From the NCBI RefSeq assembly GCF_002776525.5, contig NC_045453.1:35961702-36025701 (forward strand): 64,000 nucleotides of DNA. Direction: 5' to 3'. Positions 21,001 through 32,557 of this stretch are shown here, one piece after another; the first letter of the stretch is position 1; each line of letters begins with the position of its first letter. Below the pieces are notes generated by a model. It was not told the origin of the DNA. It saw nothing but the letters and a program-made list of their open reading frames with translations, and ran no database searches. Position numbers and translations under genes: made by a program. This DNA is from Piliocolobus tephrosceles (taxonomy: Eukaryota; Chordata; Mammalia; Primates; Cercopithecidae).

Positions 21001-22060
21001 AGAAGGCAGCCCTCACCACCCAGAAGGCTCACAGCAGGAATACAGGGATACAGGGGCGGAAATAGGCCCTGGTGCTGGGGAACAGGAGTGTTTCAGGGGA
21101 GACTCCCCCACCACAGCCATTTCCACAGATGCTCTGATGGGGCCATGGGATTGGGGGCCAGCTCAAAGCCGAGGGCAGCTGAGCCCCCTCCTCAGGGCCA
21201 TGAGTGGTAAAACTGAGCAAGATGGAAACACACAGCCCCTCTGACAGAGGGTGGGGCAGGGCCCCACCTTGAGTCCTCAGCAGATCTCAGCAGACCCGGT
21301 CGGGTTGCTCCTAAGGTGCTGTGGCCCCTGAAGCTCCTTCGTTCCCTGGCTCCCCAGCCCCGAGTCACCACCAGCTGGGAACATGGGCCAGAGACAGCCC
21401 CAGAATCCAGTGGGCTGCGCATTCCAGCCTGGTCCGGGGACTGCTCTGCCACACGAGTTGATGCCACCACCTCTGAACACTTGGGAGGCATGTGGGCTGG
21501 GCTGGGGCATGGCCACTCTGGACCCGCTTGCTGAGAGCCCCAGCTGAGACACAGACCCTTGGCCAACCCCAGGAAAGTCCAGCCCTGTGAGCAGGATCTG
21601 AGCCCCACATGAACCACAGTTCACACAGCATGTAGGGTCCGTGCTCTATAGTGGGCATGTCTCTGCAGGGACAGGATGGAGATGTCTACGCAGCACACAG
21701 ACCAAGCTGAGGTAAGGTCTCAACGTACAACCACGTGGCACACAACCATTCACCTAGGGGCCCAGGCAGAGCTCCCCAACACACCTCGTGGGTACCTTGG
21801 TATGTGTGGCCAGGCCCTCCTGCAGGTGCCTGTGCTTACCACGTGAGGGCGCCCTGGAGCTGCCACAGGATCCTGCACCTGGACAGGGATGGGGAGAGAA
21901 CCCTGGCAGAAGCAGGCTCCCGAGGGACTTCGAGCACTGAAGGCCACCTGCATGAGCAATGGGCGGAGGCAGGCCCCTCCCCACGGGGAGACTGCCCTTT
22001 GCCCCACACACCTCAGACCAGGGGAGGAGGGACACACAGGGGCCCTTGCACACCAGGATG
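18061..22060. other. intergenic downstream of MIR124-3, no gene seen
   Basis: Unique sequence with a 20-bp duplication near 18903-18945 and a cluster of poly(A) signals at 19641-19666. It could contain the 3' part of the primary miR-124-3 transcript, but no splice structure is evident. Confidence 0.4.
19641..19666 (+). terminator. poly(A) signal cluster
   Basis: Two AATAAA hexamers on the + strand (19651-19656, 19661-19666) and a TTTATT (AATAAA on the - strand) just before them, in otherwise GC-rich DNA. Confidence 0.35.
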
Positions 22061-22067
22061 CTCTGTG

Positions 22068-22125
22068 TTCATTCATTCGTTCGTTCAACAGATATTTCTG
22101 AACCCCTCCTAGGAACGAAGCTACA
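22068..22125 (-). mobile_element. LINE-2 3'-end fragment
   Basis: CATTCATTCGTTCGTTCAAC followed by AGATATTTCTGAACCCCTCC is the reverse complement of the L2 tail (ATTTGTTGAATGAATG type). Confidence 0.5.
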
Positions 22126-22326
22126 AGTGCCACCAAGGTCTGGGTGAGCCTGCAGGGACGGGACCTCCATGGGTAGAGAGGATAACCCGGGCTCTGCCTG
22201 GAACCCACCTGGAACAGAGTTTGGAACAGAGCAGGAGCATCCTGGTCACAGTGGGCAGGAAGGCAGGGCCCACTCAGCCATTGGTACAAGGACACGAGGG
22301 CATGTCTTAGACTCCTGGAGTCAGTC

Positions 22327-22455
22327 AATGTGAGCAGTCATCATCACCATAATCACTGCCACCATCAGTACCATCACCACCATCACCACCATCACCACCA
22401 TCTTCACCATCACCACCACCATCATCGTCATCACCAGCAGCAGCAGCGGCAGGAG
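22327..22455 (+). repeat. (CAT/CAC)n and CAG trinucleotide repeat
   Basis: Imperfect CATCAC/CACCAT run of about 110 bp ending in a short AGCAGCAGCAGCGGCAG patch. Confidence 0.8.
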
Positions 22456-23259
22456 CACCATCACTATGGACCCTGCAGAGTGGGGCCATTTAAACTCCCT
22501 CTGGCTGGTCCTGTTTTCAGTGCTTTGAAGCAGTGGTGAGGAGGGAGAGATGCAGATCCACTGAACTCTGGCCACCCAAAGGTCACTCCGTAGACCCATA
22601 TACTTCTAAGAGGGTGACTGCATGCTGAGGACACAGGAGAGGAAGCCACAGGGCCTCAGTGCCAGATCAGCCTGGTGATGCTCAGGTCCCCAACTCCACA
22701 TAAGGACAGCTCTCCTCCTGCCACGGAGGCCCTGGTCATCACTGCCCAAGCAGTCCCTGACCCAGCTAACCTTGGACAGTCTCCAATGTCCCTTCCCCAC
22801 AAGTCTTTCCAAATGTCCAGAGAAGACCCCTGTCTTGGTCCCCAAAAGGTATTTCCCAGTGACTTCACACCCACAGAAGTGCAGAATCTGCTGGGGGCAG
22901 GCAGTCTTGATTAGAAGACATGGTGGCTACCCTGGGCAGGGTGGCACCCGCTTTCAGAGCCCACCTGCCAAAAGACTGGAGATGTCCCAAGAGCCTGAAG
23001 ACCAAAGAGCCCACAGAAAGGCCCATTTCCAGCCAAACCCCACCTTTCCTCATGTGCAGACCCCCAGGAATTACAGACCTGAGGAGGTTCTGTGGCTTGC
23101 ACCCAGACAGAGCAGAAGGTGGATCCTTCCCAAGGGGCTCGTTTATCTGGGACCATTATCATCTTTACATTGGTTTTACAAGGCCCATGTGTGTGCGCCT
23201 GTGCGTGCCTGTATGCGTATGTGCATGTGTATACATTTGTGTGCGTGTGTGTGTGCATG

Positions 23260-23719
23260 CCTGGGGATGCCTGTGGGCATATGATCACGCATATCAGTGT
23301 GTGCCTATGGTAGGGCACATGATCACGTGTGTCTGTGCATTCCAATGGTAAGGCACATGATTATGTGTGTCAGTGCATGCCCACGTTAGGACATATGACC
23401 ATGTATGTCTGTGCATGCCCATGTTAGGACATATGATCACAAGTGTCTGTGCGTCTCCATGGAAGGACATATGATTGCGTGTGTCGGCGCATCCCCATGT
23501 TAGGGCACATGATCACGTGTGTTGGTGCGTGTCCATGGTAGGGCATATGATCACACATGTCAGTGCCTGCCCTTGTTAGGGCACATGATCACGCATGTCA
23601 GTGTGTGTCCATAGTAGGACATATGATCACACATGTCTGTATGTGCCCATGTTAGGGCATATGATCATGCATGTCTGCATGTCCATGGTAGGCACATGTG
23701 TTGTGTACATGTTTTTATG
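23260..23719 (+). repeat. 38-bp TG-rich minisatellite
   Basis: About eleven diverged copies of a 38-bp unit. The word ATGATC/ATGATT/ATGACC recurs at 23281, 23319, 23357 and 23395. It follows a plain TG-rich stretch (23190-23258), is split by an AluY, and resumes TG-rich at 24024-24150. Confidence 0.8.
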
Positions 23720-24023
23720 GTTTTTTTTTGTTTTTTTTTTGAGACGGAGTCTCGCTCTGTCGCCCAGGCTGGAGTGCAGTGGCCGGATCTCAGCTCACTG
23801 CAAGCTCCGCCTCCCGGGTTTATGCCATTCTCCTGCCTCAGCCTCCCGAGTAGCTGGGACTACAGGCGCCCGCCACCTCGCCCGGCTAGTTTTTTTGTAT
23901 TTTTTAGTAGAGACGGGGTTTCACCGTGTTAGCCAGGATGGTCTCGATCTCCTGACCTCGTGATCCACCCGTCTCGGCCTCCCAAAGTGCTGGGATTACA
24001 GGCTTGAGCCACCGTGCCCGGCC
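23720..24023 (-). mobile_element. AluY (Old World monkey type)
   Basis: Full dimer in reverse orientation, poly-T first, GTGCCCGGCC at the head end. Inserted in the TG minisatellite; ACATGTTT words flank both ends. Confidence 0.93.
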
Positions 24024-27000
24024 TCACATGTTTATATGTTGTATGCTCTGTACATGTGTGCATGTGTGTGCCTATGTGCACCCAGATGCTCATGCATGTA
24101 TGTATGCTTTTGTGTGCGCCTGTGCATTTGTGTGGGGGGGTGCTGAGGTACAGAGGGCAGCTCCAGGGTAGGAAAGAACCACGCTGGGCCCTCTGGACTC
24201 CCAGAATGCTCAGGCCCTCCTGCCTGGCAGTCTTTGCCTATAAGGATGTTCCGGCTGGAAGGCTATTCTCATGCTCACGCTCCCACATCCCTTTCCCAAC
24301 TCATCCTTCAGGTCCCAACTTGGTCTGTCTCAGAGAGGGTTCCCTGGCCATACCATGTGCGTCAAAGCTCGGGCACTCCTGGGGCATGGGCTCCCCTTGG
24401 CCTCTACTTCCCAAGGCAGCCCCACTCTCAAGTCCCTCACCAGCCACCAGGTGTGGTGACTGGCTAGGAGAGGCCAGACCACGATTAGTCACCAGGTGCT
24501 GCTAGTCCACCTCCTTCTCCAACCAGGTTCCACCCTCCCAGGCCATGTGGGGCCTCCTCCACCCCATTCTGACATCTGCTTGGTGGCATCCCTCCCCAGA
24601 TAGCAGCCCGAGAACCTGCAGAGGGGGCAGGAGCAGAGCAGAGCAGGCTCCACACCGCCTCACGCAGGGATCCAGAGCAGGCTCCACGCTGCCTCACACA
24701 GGGATCCCAGGCTGGGTGTGGCCCGGAGTGGTCAGCCCCAACATCAGCTGCTCTCCATATGGTCCTGGGGCCACGACACCCTCAGGGCGTCTTCCATCCC
24801 AGGGAGGCCAGGTGGGACAATTTGCCTTCCGGGCAACACACAGTCCTGCCTCCCAGCGCCCTGTGTCCCCTGGGCCTCCACCCACTGTGTAGCACAAGCG
24901 TGTGTCGACAGAACCTTGTGGCCAGGCCCCTGAGTGTCAGGAAGTCCCCTAGAAGGCTGAGCTGCCTGCCCCTGGCTCACAGAGAGGTGGGGGGCAAATG
25001 GGGGTCTGCTTGGAGCAGGGCTGTGGCAGAGGGAAGGGCCAGCCCCGAGGGGGTCTGCTTGGGGCAGGGCTGTGGCAGTGGGAAGGGCCAGCCCCGAGGG
25101 GCTTGGGCATGGCAGGGCTTGGGTCTGCACTCCAGGTCTCTCTGGGACTGTCCAGCAGACACCCCCATCCCAGGCCCTGGCCTCCTCAACGCCACACTTA
25201 ACCAAGTCCCCCCTCAGACCACAACCCCATGCCCTCGCCTGCTCCTGACCCTCAGACACAGGTGCCCGGCTGCCAATGCCCTTCCTGCCTCTGCACCCCA
25301 AAGTCCCCTCACCTCCTGCCCTGCCCTGATACGGGCTCACATCCCAGCCTCTGCACTCTCTTCAGGGCTGTGCCTGCCATCACCCCACCACCTGCCTCCC
25401 CGCCTGTTGGACAACAAGCAACTGTGCTTGCTGGGGAGACCGCAGACTTCAGGCCCCACCCCAGGGCTCAGCAGCCCTCCAGCCTGGCCCTCATGCACCC
25501 CTACCTCCTTGGGGAAGGCTCCAGGACACATACCGTCCATCACCAGCCTCCTCTTCCTCTGAGCTGCCGCAGCCGGCCGTTCTTGGCCTCAGATCATGTT
25601 CTGTCCGTCCCGGTCGTCTGGTCCCACTCCCTTGAAGGCAGCCAGTGACCAGAACCCCAGAAGGTTCAGTTGCAGGTTCCAAGTGAATTCAGGGATGGGG
25701 AGACTGTGGGGAGGCCCTGCTGGCGCTGCATAAAGGTACTTTCAGTGACCAGGGGCCTCCATGCTGGCCATGGACCTGCCTGCACTTCATACAGCCCAGG
25801 GTCCTGCGCTCTGGGCACTTTCCCGGGAGAGGAAAGAAACCCAGACATCAGCCCTGGGGAGGTAGAAGGACCCAAAAGGGGCTGAGCCCCAGGCACTAGC
25901 CACGCACCGATCCACTGGTGAGCAGGGTTGGAAATTGGCCTCCGGCGGGATCGTCTCAGCCTCAGGCACAAAGCACAGAGGCCCGTCCTCAGTGGAACCT
26001 CCATCGGCAGCAGGTGCCGGGTGTGAAGAAGCCGGTCTCCCGGGGGTGGGGCAGGGGTACGGACGGCTGCACTCAGAAGGGCCTCCCAGCAGGGGTGGTC
26101 AGTCTCACAGACAAGGAGACCACCCTAAGCTTACAGAGACCCCAGGGGGCAGGGCCCCTCAGTGCCTCTCAAGAAGGCAGAAGGGACTGTGGTCCTGCCC
26201 GGTCCTGGGACTCCTGCCTGTGGCTGCAGCCACTCCCTTTCCTCTGTGTACTCGCAGGGACGAAACCCACCTCCAACTCCACAGACTCTACTGCCCAGGG
26301 CTTCCCCAGACACAAAGGGGAGTTCATGCCTGGGACAGCGACCACCCCCAGGACAGAAACCCCTCCTCGCGGGACTCCTCCAGGACCCACTGTCCTATGT
26401 GGCACCATTCCACAGGTGCTACTCTTTCAGGGCGCATATCCTGGCGTGCCCCGCGCCACACCCACGTCCCAAGGCTCTCAGGCTGTCCCTAGGCCTGCAC
26501 TCCGCTGCACCCTGCTCCCACAGTGGGGCCCACTTCCCTGCTCCGCACAGCCCCAGCACCCCTTGCATCCTGTCCATGCCCCTCCAACCTTGTGCACAGG
26601 CGGAGGCCCCGCCCAGCCTCCACCCACATTTCCCCCAACCAGCCTGGCTTCTCCATGAACTCCCCCAAGTTGGGGACTGTTCTCCTTGGTGATGACAAGG
26701 GTCCCCCACTGGTGTGGCCCCTCCAGACCTTGCCACAACCTCAGTGACCCCCCCCCATTGTCTCCCCATCCTGCAACTTGGGGTATGGAGGCTTTTTGGT
26801 TGTCAAGCTAGAACAAACTCGAGGTGGGGACCTCGGCAGGGGGACCGGTGACAGGAGGATGGATGGCACAGAGCTCAGAGGAGTTGGTTGAGGGACCAGC
26901 CCCAGGGGACCCAGCAGGAAGGAGCCAGACAACTTCTGAGGCTCCCACTAAACCCAGACCCCACCAGGCTGAGGGCCTTGCACCTGCAGAGGAGGAGGCA

Positions 27001-27080
27001 GGAGTCACCATCTGGAGTAGGCTACAGGGGAGAGGTTTGGAGAGCAGTGGCTCTGCATCCTCCCATTCTTGCCCAGGGTT
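24024..27080. other. intergenic, no gene seen
   Basis: Mostly unique GC-rich sequence, with one 49-bp tandem duplication (about 25001-25105). No exon recognised. Confidence 0.5.
25001..25105 (+). repeat. 49-bp tandem duplication
   Basis: Two copies of a unit beginning TCTGCTTGGRGCAGGGCTG, starting at 25005 and 25054. Confidence 0.8.
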
Positions 27081-27099
27081 CCCAAAACAAATGCCACCC

Positions 27100-27640
27100 C
27101 TGCACACACACCACACTGGCACACGTGCATATATACCACACAGGCACACACACACATGTGCACACACACCACACAGGCACATACCTGTGCACAACAGACC
27201 ACAGATACACCACACAGGCACACACACATGTGCACACTGGCACAAACATGTGCCCAGTACCACAGGCACACACACAGGCGCACACACAGGCACACACATG
27301 TGCACACATGCCACAGAAGCACACATACGTGCACACACACACCAAACACACAAGTGCACACACACAGGCACAGAGTGCACACCGGCACAAACATGTGCCC
27401 AGTACCACAGGCACANNNNNNNNNNACCACACAGGGACACACATGTGCACACATACCACAGAGGCACACATACGTGCACACACACAAGTGCACACACCAC
27501 ACAGGCACACACATGCAAACACAACCGCACATGCGTTCTTAGACACACACTGGCATACGTACTACATGCACATATCTACACATATACACGTGTGCACATA
27601 AGCATCACACTACATGCACAAACATGCAATACACATGCAC
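27100..27640 (+). repeat. CACA-rich minisatellite with assembly gap
   Basis: Irregular CACACAGGCACA units. A longer word, ACAAACATGTGCCCAGTACC, occurs twice (about 27242 and 27386). Interrupted by ten Ns at 27416-27425. Confidence 0.85.
27416..27425. other. assembly gap (10 N)
   Basis: Ten Ns inside the CACA minisatellite; repeat length here is not reliable. Confidence 0.99.
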
Positions 27641-27644
27641 ACAC

Positions 27645-27785
27645 ACAACAACCAAATGATCAAGGAAAGGAATCAAAATATTAACAATAAGTGAATCTGG
27701 GTGAAGAGTATTCTCTACACCATGCTTACTCTTGCAACTTTTCTGTGTATTTGACTTTATTTCCAAAGTAAGTTTAAAAAAAAGG
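27645..27785 (+). mobile_element. LINE-1 3'-end fragment
   Basis: The end words CTTGCAACTTTTCTGTGTAT and TTATTTCCAAAGTAAG followed by an A run are typical of old L1 3' tails. Confidence 0.5.
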
Positions 27786-27789
27786 AATG

Positions 27790-29580
27790 CCCTCACCTCA
27801 CCAGCCACCACCCAGTACCACCCCCTTGAATACACCTCAAGCAGCTCTTCTTGATGTTGGGACCAGGGTCCCTCTCTCACCGCTCCTCTGCAGGGATGCA
27901 GTGTCCCCAGCTAGTGAAGACAGACGCCTGTGCCCCTAGCCCAGCCCCAAGCTTCTGCTTGTCCCTCCAGGTGCTCACGCCCAGCCCCAGGGTGCAGCAA
28001 GCTTCCCAAAATATAAGGGAGAGGGGGATGGAGGCCATCCCATCCCTGAGTCCTGGCAGAGCAGGTTGGCCTAGGGACCTGGTGTTCTGGGGCCCCGTCA
28101 AGGCCACCCTCCTGCACACCTGTACCCATACTGAGGAATGACCTCACCTGCCACCTGCCACCATCTCTGGAGATGGCTATGGCTACATTAGCCCAGCTCA
28201 GCCCAGCCCAAGCAGCAAACTGCACCTTGAGGTCTCCTCCTATGATGAGAAGATCACGGCAGAAGCCGGCACATGGGGGAGGCAGGGGAACCACGACACC
28301 AGCTCTGGACGCCCCTCCTGTCTGGGCTGGACACCGGCCCCAGGCAGTTTTCACACTGAATCACACCATTGCCCACCCCTGTGCCCTGGACCCTCCACAG
28401 GGCCAAGCGGGGGATGCTGTTCCAGAGAAGCAGCTGCCGCCCACCCACAGAAAGTCTCCTCTTCCAAGCCTGACAGTTCCACAGGACTGAGGCGACACTC
28501 TACCTGGTCTCACAAGTGGTGGCCAAAGCCCAAAGACCCCAAGGGCCTCATCACCTGTGCACCACCTACTCCATTCCCCTGTCCCCTCAGAAGCTGCCCC
28601 GGGGCTGCCCCGGGGCTTGGACAGCCCTGTCCAAGGCAGCGCATGAAGGCTGCCCTCGGCCCTGAAGGAGACCCTTCCCATCCCACAGCTTCTCCCGGCA
28701 CCAAGTAGTGGTGCTGCGGCGTCCGAGCTCCCCGTCTGCCCATGGGAGCCCCGCCATCACCCACGGGAAGCAGCACTGCAATCTCCGAGCCTCACCCTCC
28801 GCGGGACAGCAAGAGCATCAGCATGCTGTCATCCACAGAGCCCCGTGACGGGCGTGTGCAGGGCTGTGGCTTGTCACAGCTTAGCACCAGCTTCGGGCAG
28901 TTCATCCTCTCCACGGCTGCAGAGCTCGGAAGAGTCCCCAAGACACGCCTCTGTCCAGGATACACCGGATGCCCTGCGCCCAAGCTCTGCCCAGATGCTA
29001 GCAGTCGCTGGTCCTTCTTTGACTCTGGGTGGCCAGGACACCTGGGGGAGGGAGGGTGCTGGCCCCAAACAGCCCCACAGGCCATGTGGACTTCCCAAAA
29101 GCAAAGGGGCCTTGTGGCAGACCTGTCCTGAGATAGGAGCCTCAGCCCCGGGCCACAGCAGGAAGCCAGCAGGTCCAGCAGCCACCCCGGAATTTACCAG
29201 AGTCGAGGCCTGGGCCTGATGCTCGTTCCGACACTTGGAGCCTGATCAGCTCAGCATGTCTGGCTCCCTCTCGCACGAGCTGAGCGATGCAGCAGGGCGA
29301 GGCCTCGCCCGCGCCCAACGCTGACGCTTCCACCCGGTCCAGCCTGCAACGATGTGTGAGACACCGAGGCCTATGGCCGGCTGCCAGGAAAGGAGGAACC
29401 TAGACTACTGTTCACCATCCGAACACCCCGTGACTTACCAGCAAAGAGGCCACTCTCTCTCACACCTCCACAGGTTCCCCTCCTGGGTAATCCTTCTCAG
29501 TCATAAGGAGGAACTCTGAGAACTCAGAGGCCTTCCAGGGCGGAGCCTAGTGGCTCGAGGAGCCTCTGAACCTGACTTGA
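27790..29580. other. intergenic, no gene seen
   Basis: Unique GC-rich sequence, no recognised feature. Confidence 0.5.
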
Positions 29581-29581
29581 C

Positions 29582-29871
29582 TTTTTTTTTTCTTTTGAGA
29601 TGAAGTTTTGCTCTTGTTGCCCAGGCTGAAGTGGTGCGATCTCGGCTTACCGAAACCTCCACCACCCCGGTTCAAGCAATTCTCCTGCCTCAGCCTCCCA
29701 AGTAGCTGGGATTACAGGCATGCATCACACCTGGCTACTTTTTTTGTATTTTAGTAGAGACGGGGTTTCTCCATGTTGGTCAGGCTGGTCTCAAACGTAT
29801 GACCTCAGGTGATTTGCCCGCCTTGGCCTCCCAAAGTGCAGGGATTACAGGTGTGAGCCACTGCACCCAGC
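29582..29871 (-). mobile_element. Alu (older, S/J type)
   Basis: Reverse dimer from the poly-T at 29582 to CTGCACCCAGC; diverged from the young AluY copies. Confidence 0.9.
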
Positions 29872-29918
29872 TTTCTCTTCTTCTTATCATGTAAGCACTA
29901 TGAAGGAATCAGTGAGGC

Positions 29919-30217
29919 TTTTTTTTTTTTTTTTTTTCTGAGACAGAGCCTTGCTCTTTCCCCCAGGCTGGAGTGCAGTGGCACGATCTCGGGGCACTGC
30001 AACCCCCGCCTCTCGGGTTGACGCCATTCTCCTGCCTCAGTCTCCCGAGTAGCAGGACTACAGGTGCCCACCACCACGCCCGGCTTTTTGTATCTTTAGT
30101 AGAGACGGGGTTTCACCGTGTTAGCCAGGATGCTCCTGATCTCCTGACCTCAGGTGATCTGCCTGTCTTGGCCTCCCAAAGTGCTGGGATTACAGGCGTG
30201 AGCCACTGCACCCGGCC
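29919..30217 (-). mobile_element. Alu
   Basis: Reverse dimer with an 18+ base poly-T and CACCCGGCC at its head end. Confidence 0.9.
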
Positions 30218-30670
30218 AAGGTGCTTCTTTTAACTCCAGATGTGTGCACCCGAAAGTCAGCCAGTTATGTGACGAGCAACTCTAGGCTGCAGGGGAATGT
30301 GAGCGCCAGCCACCGGGTGTGCAGGGAGGAGGGCGGACCACCAATGCCCTGCCACACCGCGTGGAGTCCACGGGATGGAGACGGATACTGAGGGGAGCCA
30401 TGAGTTGTGGTCTGGTGACTGAAGTCAGAGTAATGGAGCTTTTCCAAGCTGGGAGCTGAGGTGCAGACTCCTTTCTCACGGGCCTCCTATGGTGAGAAGA
30501 CCACAGCAGAAGCCGGCCTGGGCTCACAGCTGGTCTCCAGCCAAAGAGGGCATTTCTGTCCTACCAAAGACTGCAACAATTCTGAACAGCAAGGGGCCTG
30601 GAGGGACAGGATTCAGCCCAAAGCACCACTGGCCACACGTTTCCTCCATATCATCCCCTAGCCTGGCCAT

Positions 30671-30785
30671 TTAAGGCCCAGTGCAGACAGCAACCTGCAG
30701 AGCCAGCCTGTAACCCACCAAGCTAGCCCAGTCGTTTAAGGCCCAGTGCAGACAGCAACGTGCAGAGCCAGCCTGTAACCCACCA
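30671..30785 (+). repeat. 65-bp tandem duplication
   Basis: TTAAGGCCCAGTGCAGACAG and the following 30 bases occur at 30671 and again at 30736 with one substitution. Confidence 0.85.
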
Positions 30786-30928
30786 GAAGCCCAGAGGACA
30801 CGTGGGCTTGCACCTGAGCTACTACCCAGACCCTCCAAGGAAACTTCTATAGCCAGAGACACCTCAAACAGCAAATCCAGCTTTTCCAATAGCTTAGAAT
30901 TCATATGACATATAAGAATTTTAGCACA

Positions 30929-31223
30929 GGCCGGGCGCAGTGGCTCACGCCTGTAATCCCAGTACTTTGGGAGGCCAAGATGGGTGGGTTACCTGAGGTC
31001 AGGAGTTAGAGACCAGCCTAGCCGACATGGTGAAACCCCATCTCTACTAAAAATACAAAAATTAGCCAGGTGTGGTGGCGGATGCCTGTAATCCCAGTTA
31101 CTTGGGAGGCTGAGGCAGGAGAATCACTTGAACCTGGGAGGTGGAGGTTACAGTGAGCCAAGATCGTGCCATTGCACTCCAGCCTAGGTGACAAGAGCGA
31201 AATTCCATCTCAAAAAAAAAAAA
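30929..31223 (+). mobile_element. AluS
   Basis: Forward dimer with A tail; target-site duplication AGAATTYTAGCA on both sides. Confidence 0.92.
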
Positions 31224-31229
31224 AGAGAG

Positions 31230-32557
31230 AGAGAATTCTAGCATGGTGGGCTTTGGGGATGGGCAGAGGGAAAAAGGAATAGGGCTCATGTGGCTGGCTT
31301 TTAGGGAGGCAGGGGTGAGAAATACGAACAACTTAAAGCTCTTTAAAAAGCAAAATGAGATGAAATCCCTCCCCCGGCCCCCTCCCAATTCTCTCATTCC
31401 ACAAACCTATGCCTTTCGGTTCTCCCTTCCCCTGGTAGGCCTGGCTCCTTGCCTGGCATCACCATGCACCAGGAATGCAGGCAGGAGGCCCTTAACACCC
31501 AGATACGGTGTCAGTTCTACAAAACTTTCTAAGCTGGCAAAGGGAGAAGCCACTGACTCCTCCTGTTTGGAGGCCTCAGGGGAGGTGTTGTCTAGACCGC
31601 ACAATCCACTATCCATTCACAAGCCAGTCAGCAACTACCACCTGCCAGAGTCCCTGCCATCACTTCCCACTCTGTGGGGACAATAGCATCCACTTCTTCC
31701 ACAACAACGGAACAACAAACCAAAGATAAAAGCACGGCACCCGCCGTCATGCTCGCCACCTTTCAGCACCTCTCGGCCCAGCATTCTAAAAGTGCTGGGA
31801 TTACAGGCATGAGCCACCATGCCCGGCCTCGGCTCAGCATTCTAAAAGCCGGGAACTAATCTTTAAAGGAGCCCAGGACTCAAGAAAATGGCATAAAATA
31901 TGAAGGAATTAGCTACTCGAGGTTGAAAACACACTTCCCTAAAATAACAGCAGCATTTGGAGCTGCAGGTGGGAGCACACACAGCCTACCTCTAACTGGT
32001 CCATCAGAACAGACACGTTTTCCCCTGTTCACATTTTGTGTTTCCCTAAACCAACTACTAACTTCTGGCAGAGGCGGTGACTGCCTGGGAAAGGGTACGA
32101 CAGGATTTTCTGGGCTGATGCTAATACTGTGTAACTTTATCACATACTTGTCAACTTCTGCAGATGTACACAACGTGCATTTCCATGCTTGTAAATTTTA
32201 CCTCAAAAGGAAAACAAACTAAACAGGCATTAAACTCTTTTATCGCATAAAAAACAAGAGGCATTGGAGGATGAATGGAAGGAGATGGTGAGGAGCCAAG
32301 TCTGGAGAGGAGGAAGCAGTGCGCAGGTGCTGCCCGCACTGCTGCGTCTGTGCATTCGTGTGCTGAGGGGTGGGTGACGGTGCCATGTAGTTTATAGTCT
32401 TAAAGAAATGAACAGTTCCCTTTTCCAAAGCGAGAGAATGAGAATCCCACACCTTGAAAAACACAGGGGCTTTCTACGGTGACTCCCAAATGGCTTTGCA
32501 GCTTAAAAAGCTCCAACACATAAACTCACCAAGTAGGGTGAAGAATGAGGTGACACC
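31230..32557. other. intergenic, downstream of YTHDF1 3' end
   Basis: AT-richer unique sequence apart from the 35-bp Alu head at 31793-31827. Possibly old transposon remnants near 31.9-32.25 kb that I could not name. No gene. Confidence 0.5.
31793..31827 (-). mobile_element. 35-bp Alu 5'-head fragment between direct repeats
   Basis: Reverse complement of the first bases of an Alu (GCCGGGCATGGTGGCTCATG onward), with no A tail. Flanked by a 21-bp near-perfect direct repeat (31772-31792 and 31828-31848, one mismatch). Confidence 0.75.

Noticed and set aside
22327..22455. Histidine-rich frame (HHHHHHHLHHHH)
   Set aside because: Translation of the CAT/CAC simple repeat.
23595..23963. Protein-like frames such as LRLPGLCHSPASASRVAGTTGA on several Alus
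   Set aside because: Standard translations of reversed Alu elements.
26808..27684. Frames rich in HTHTCAHT or CVCVHVC peptides
   Set aside because: Translations of the CACA repeat, interrupted by Ns; no gene.
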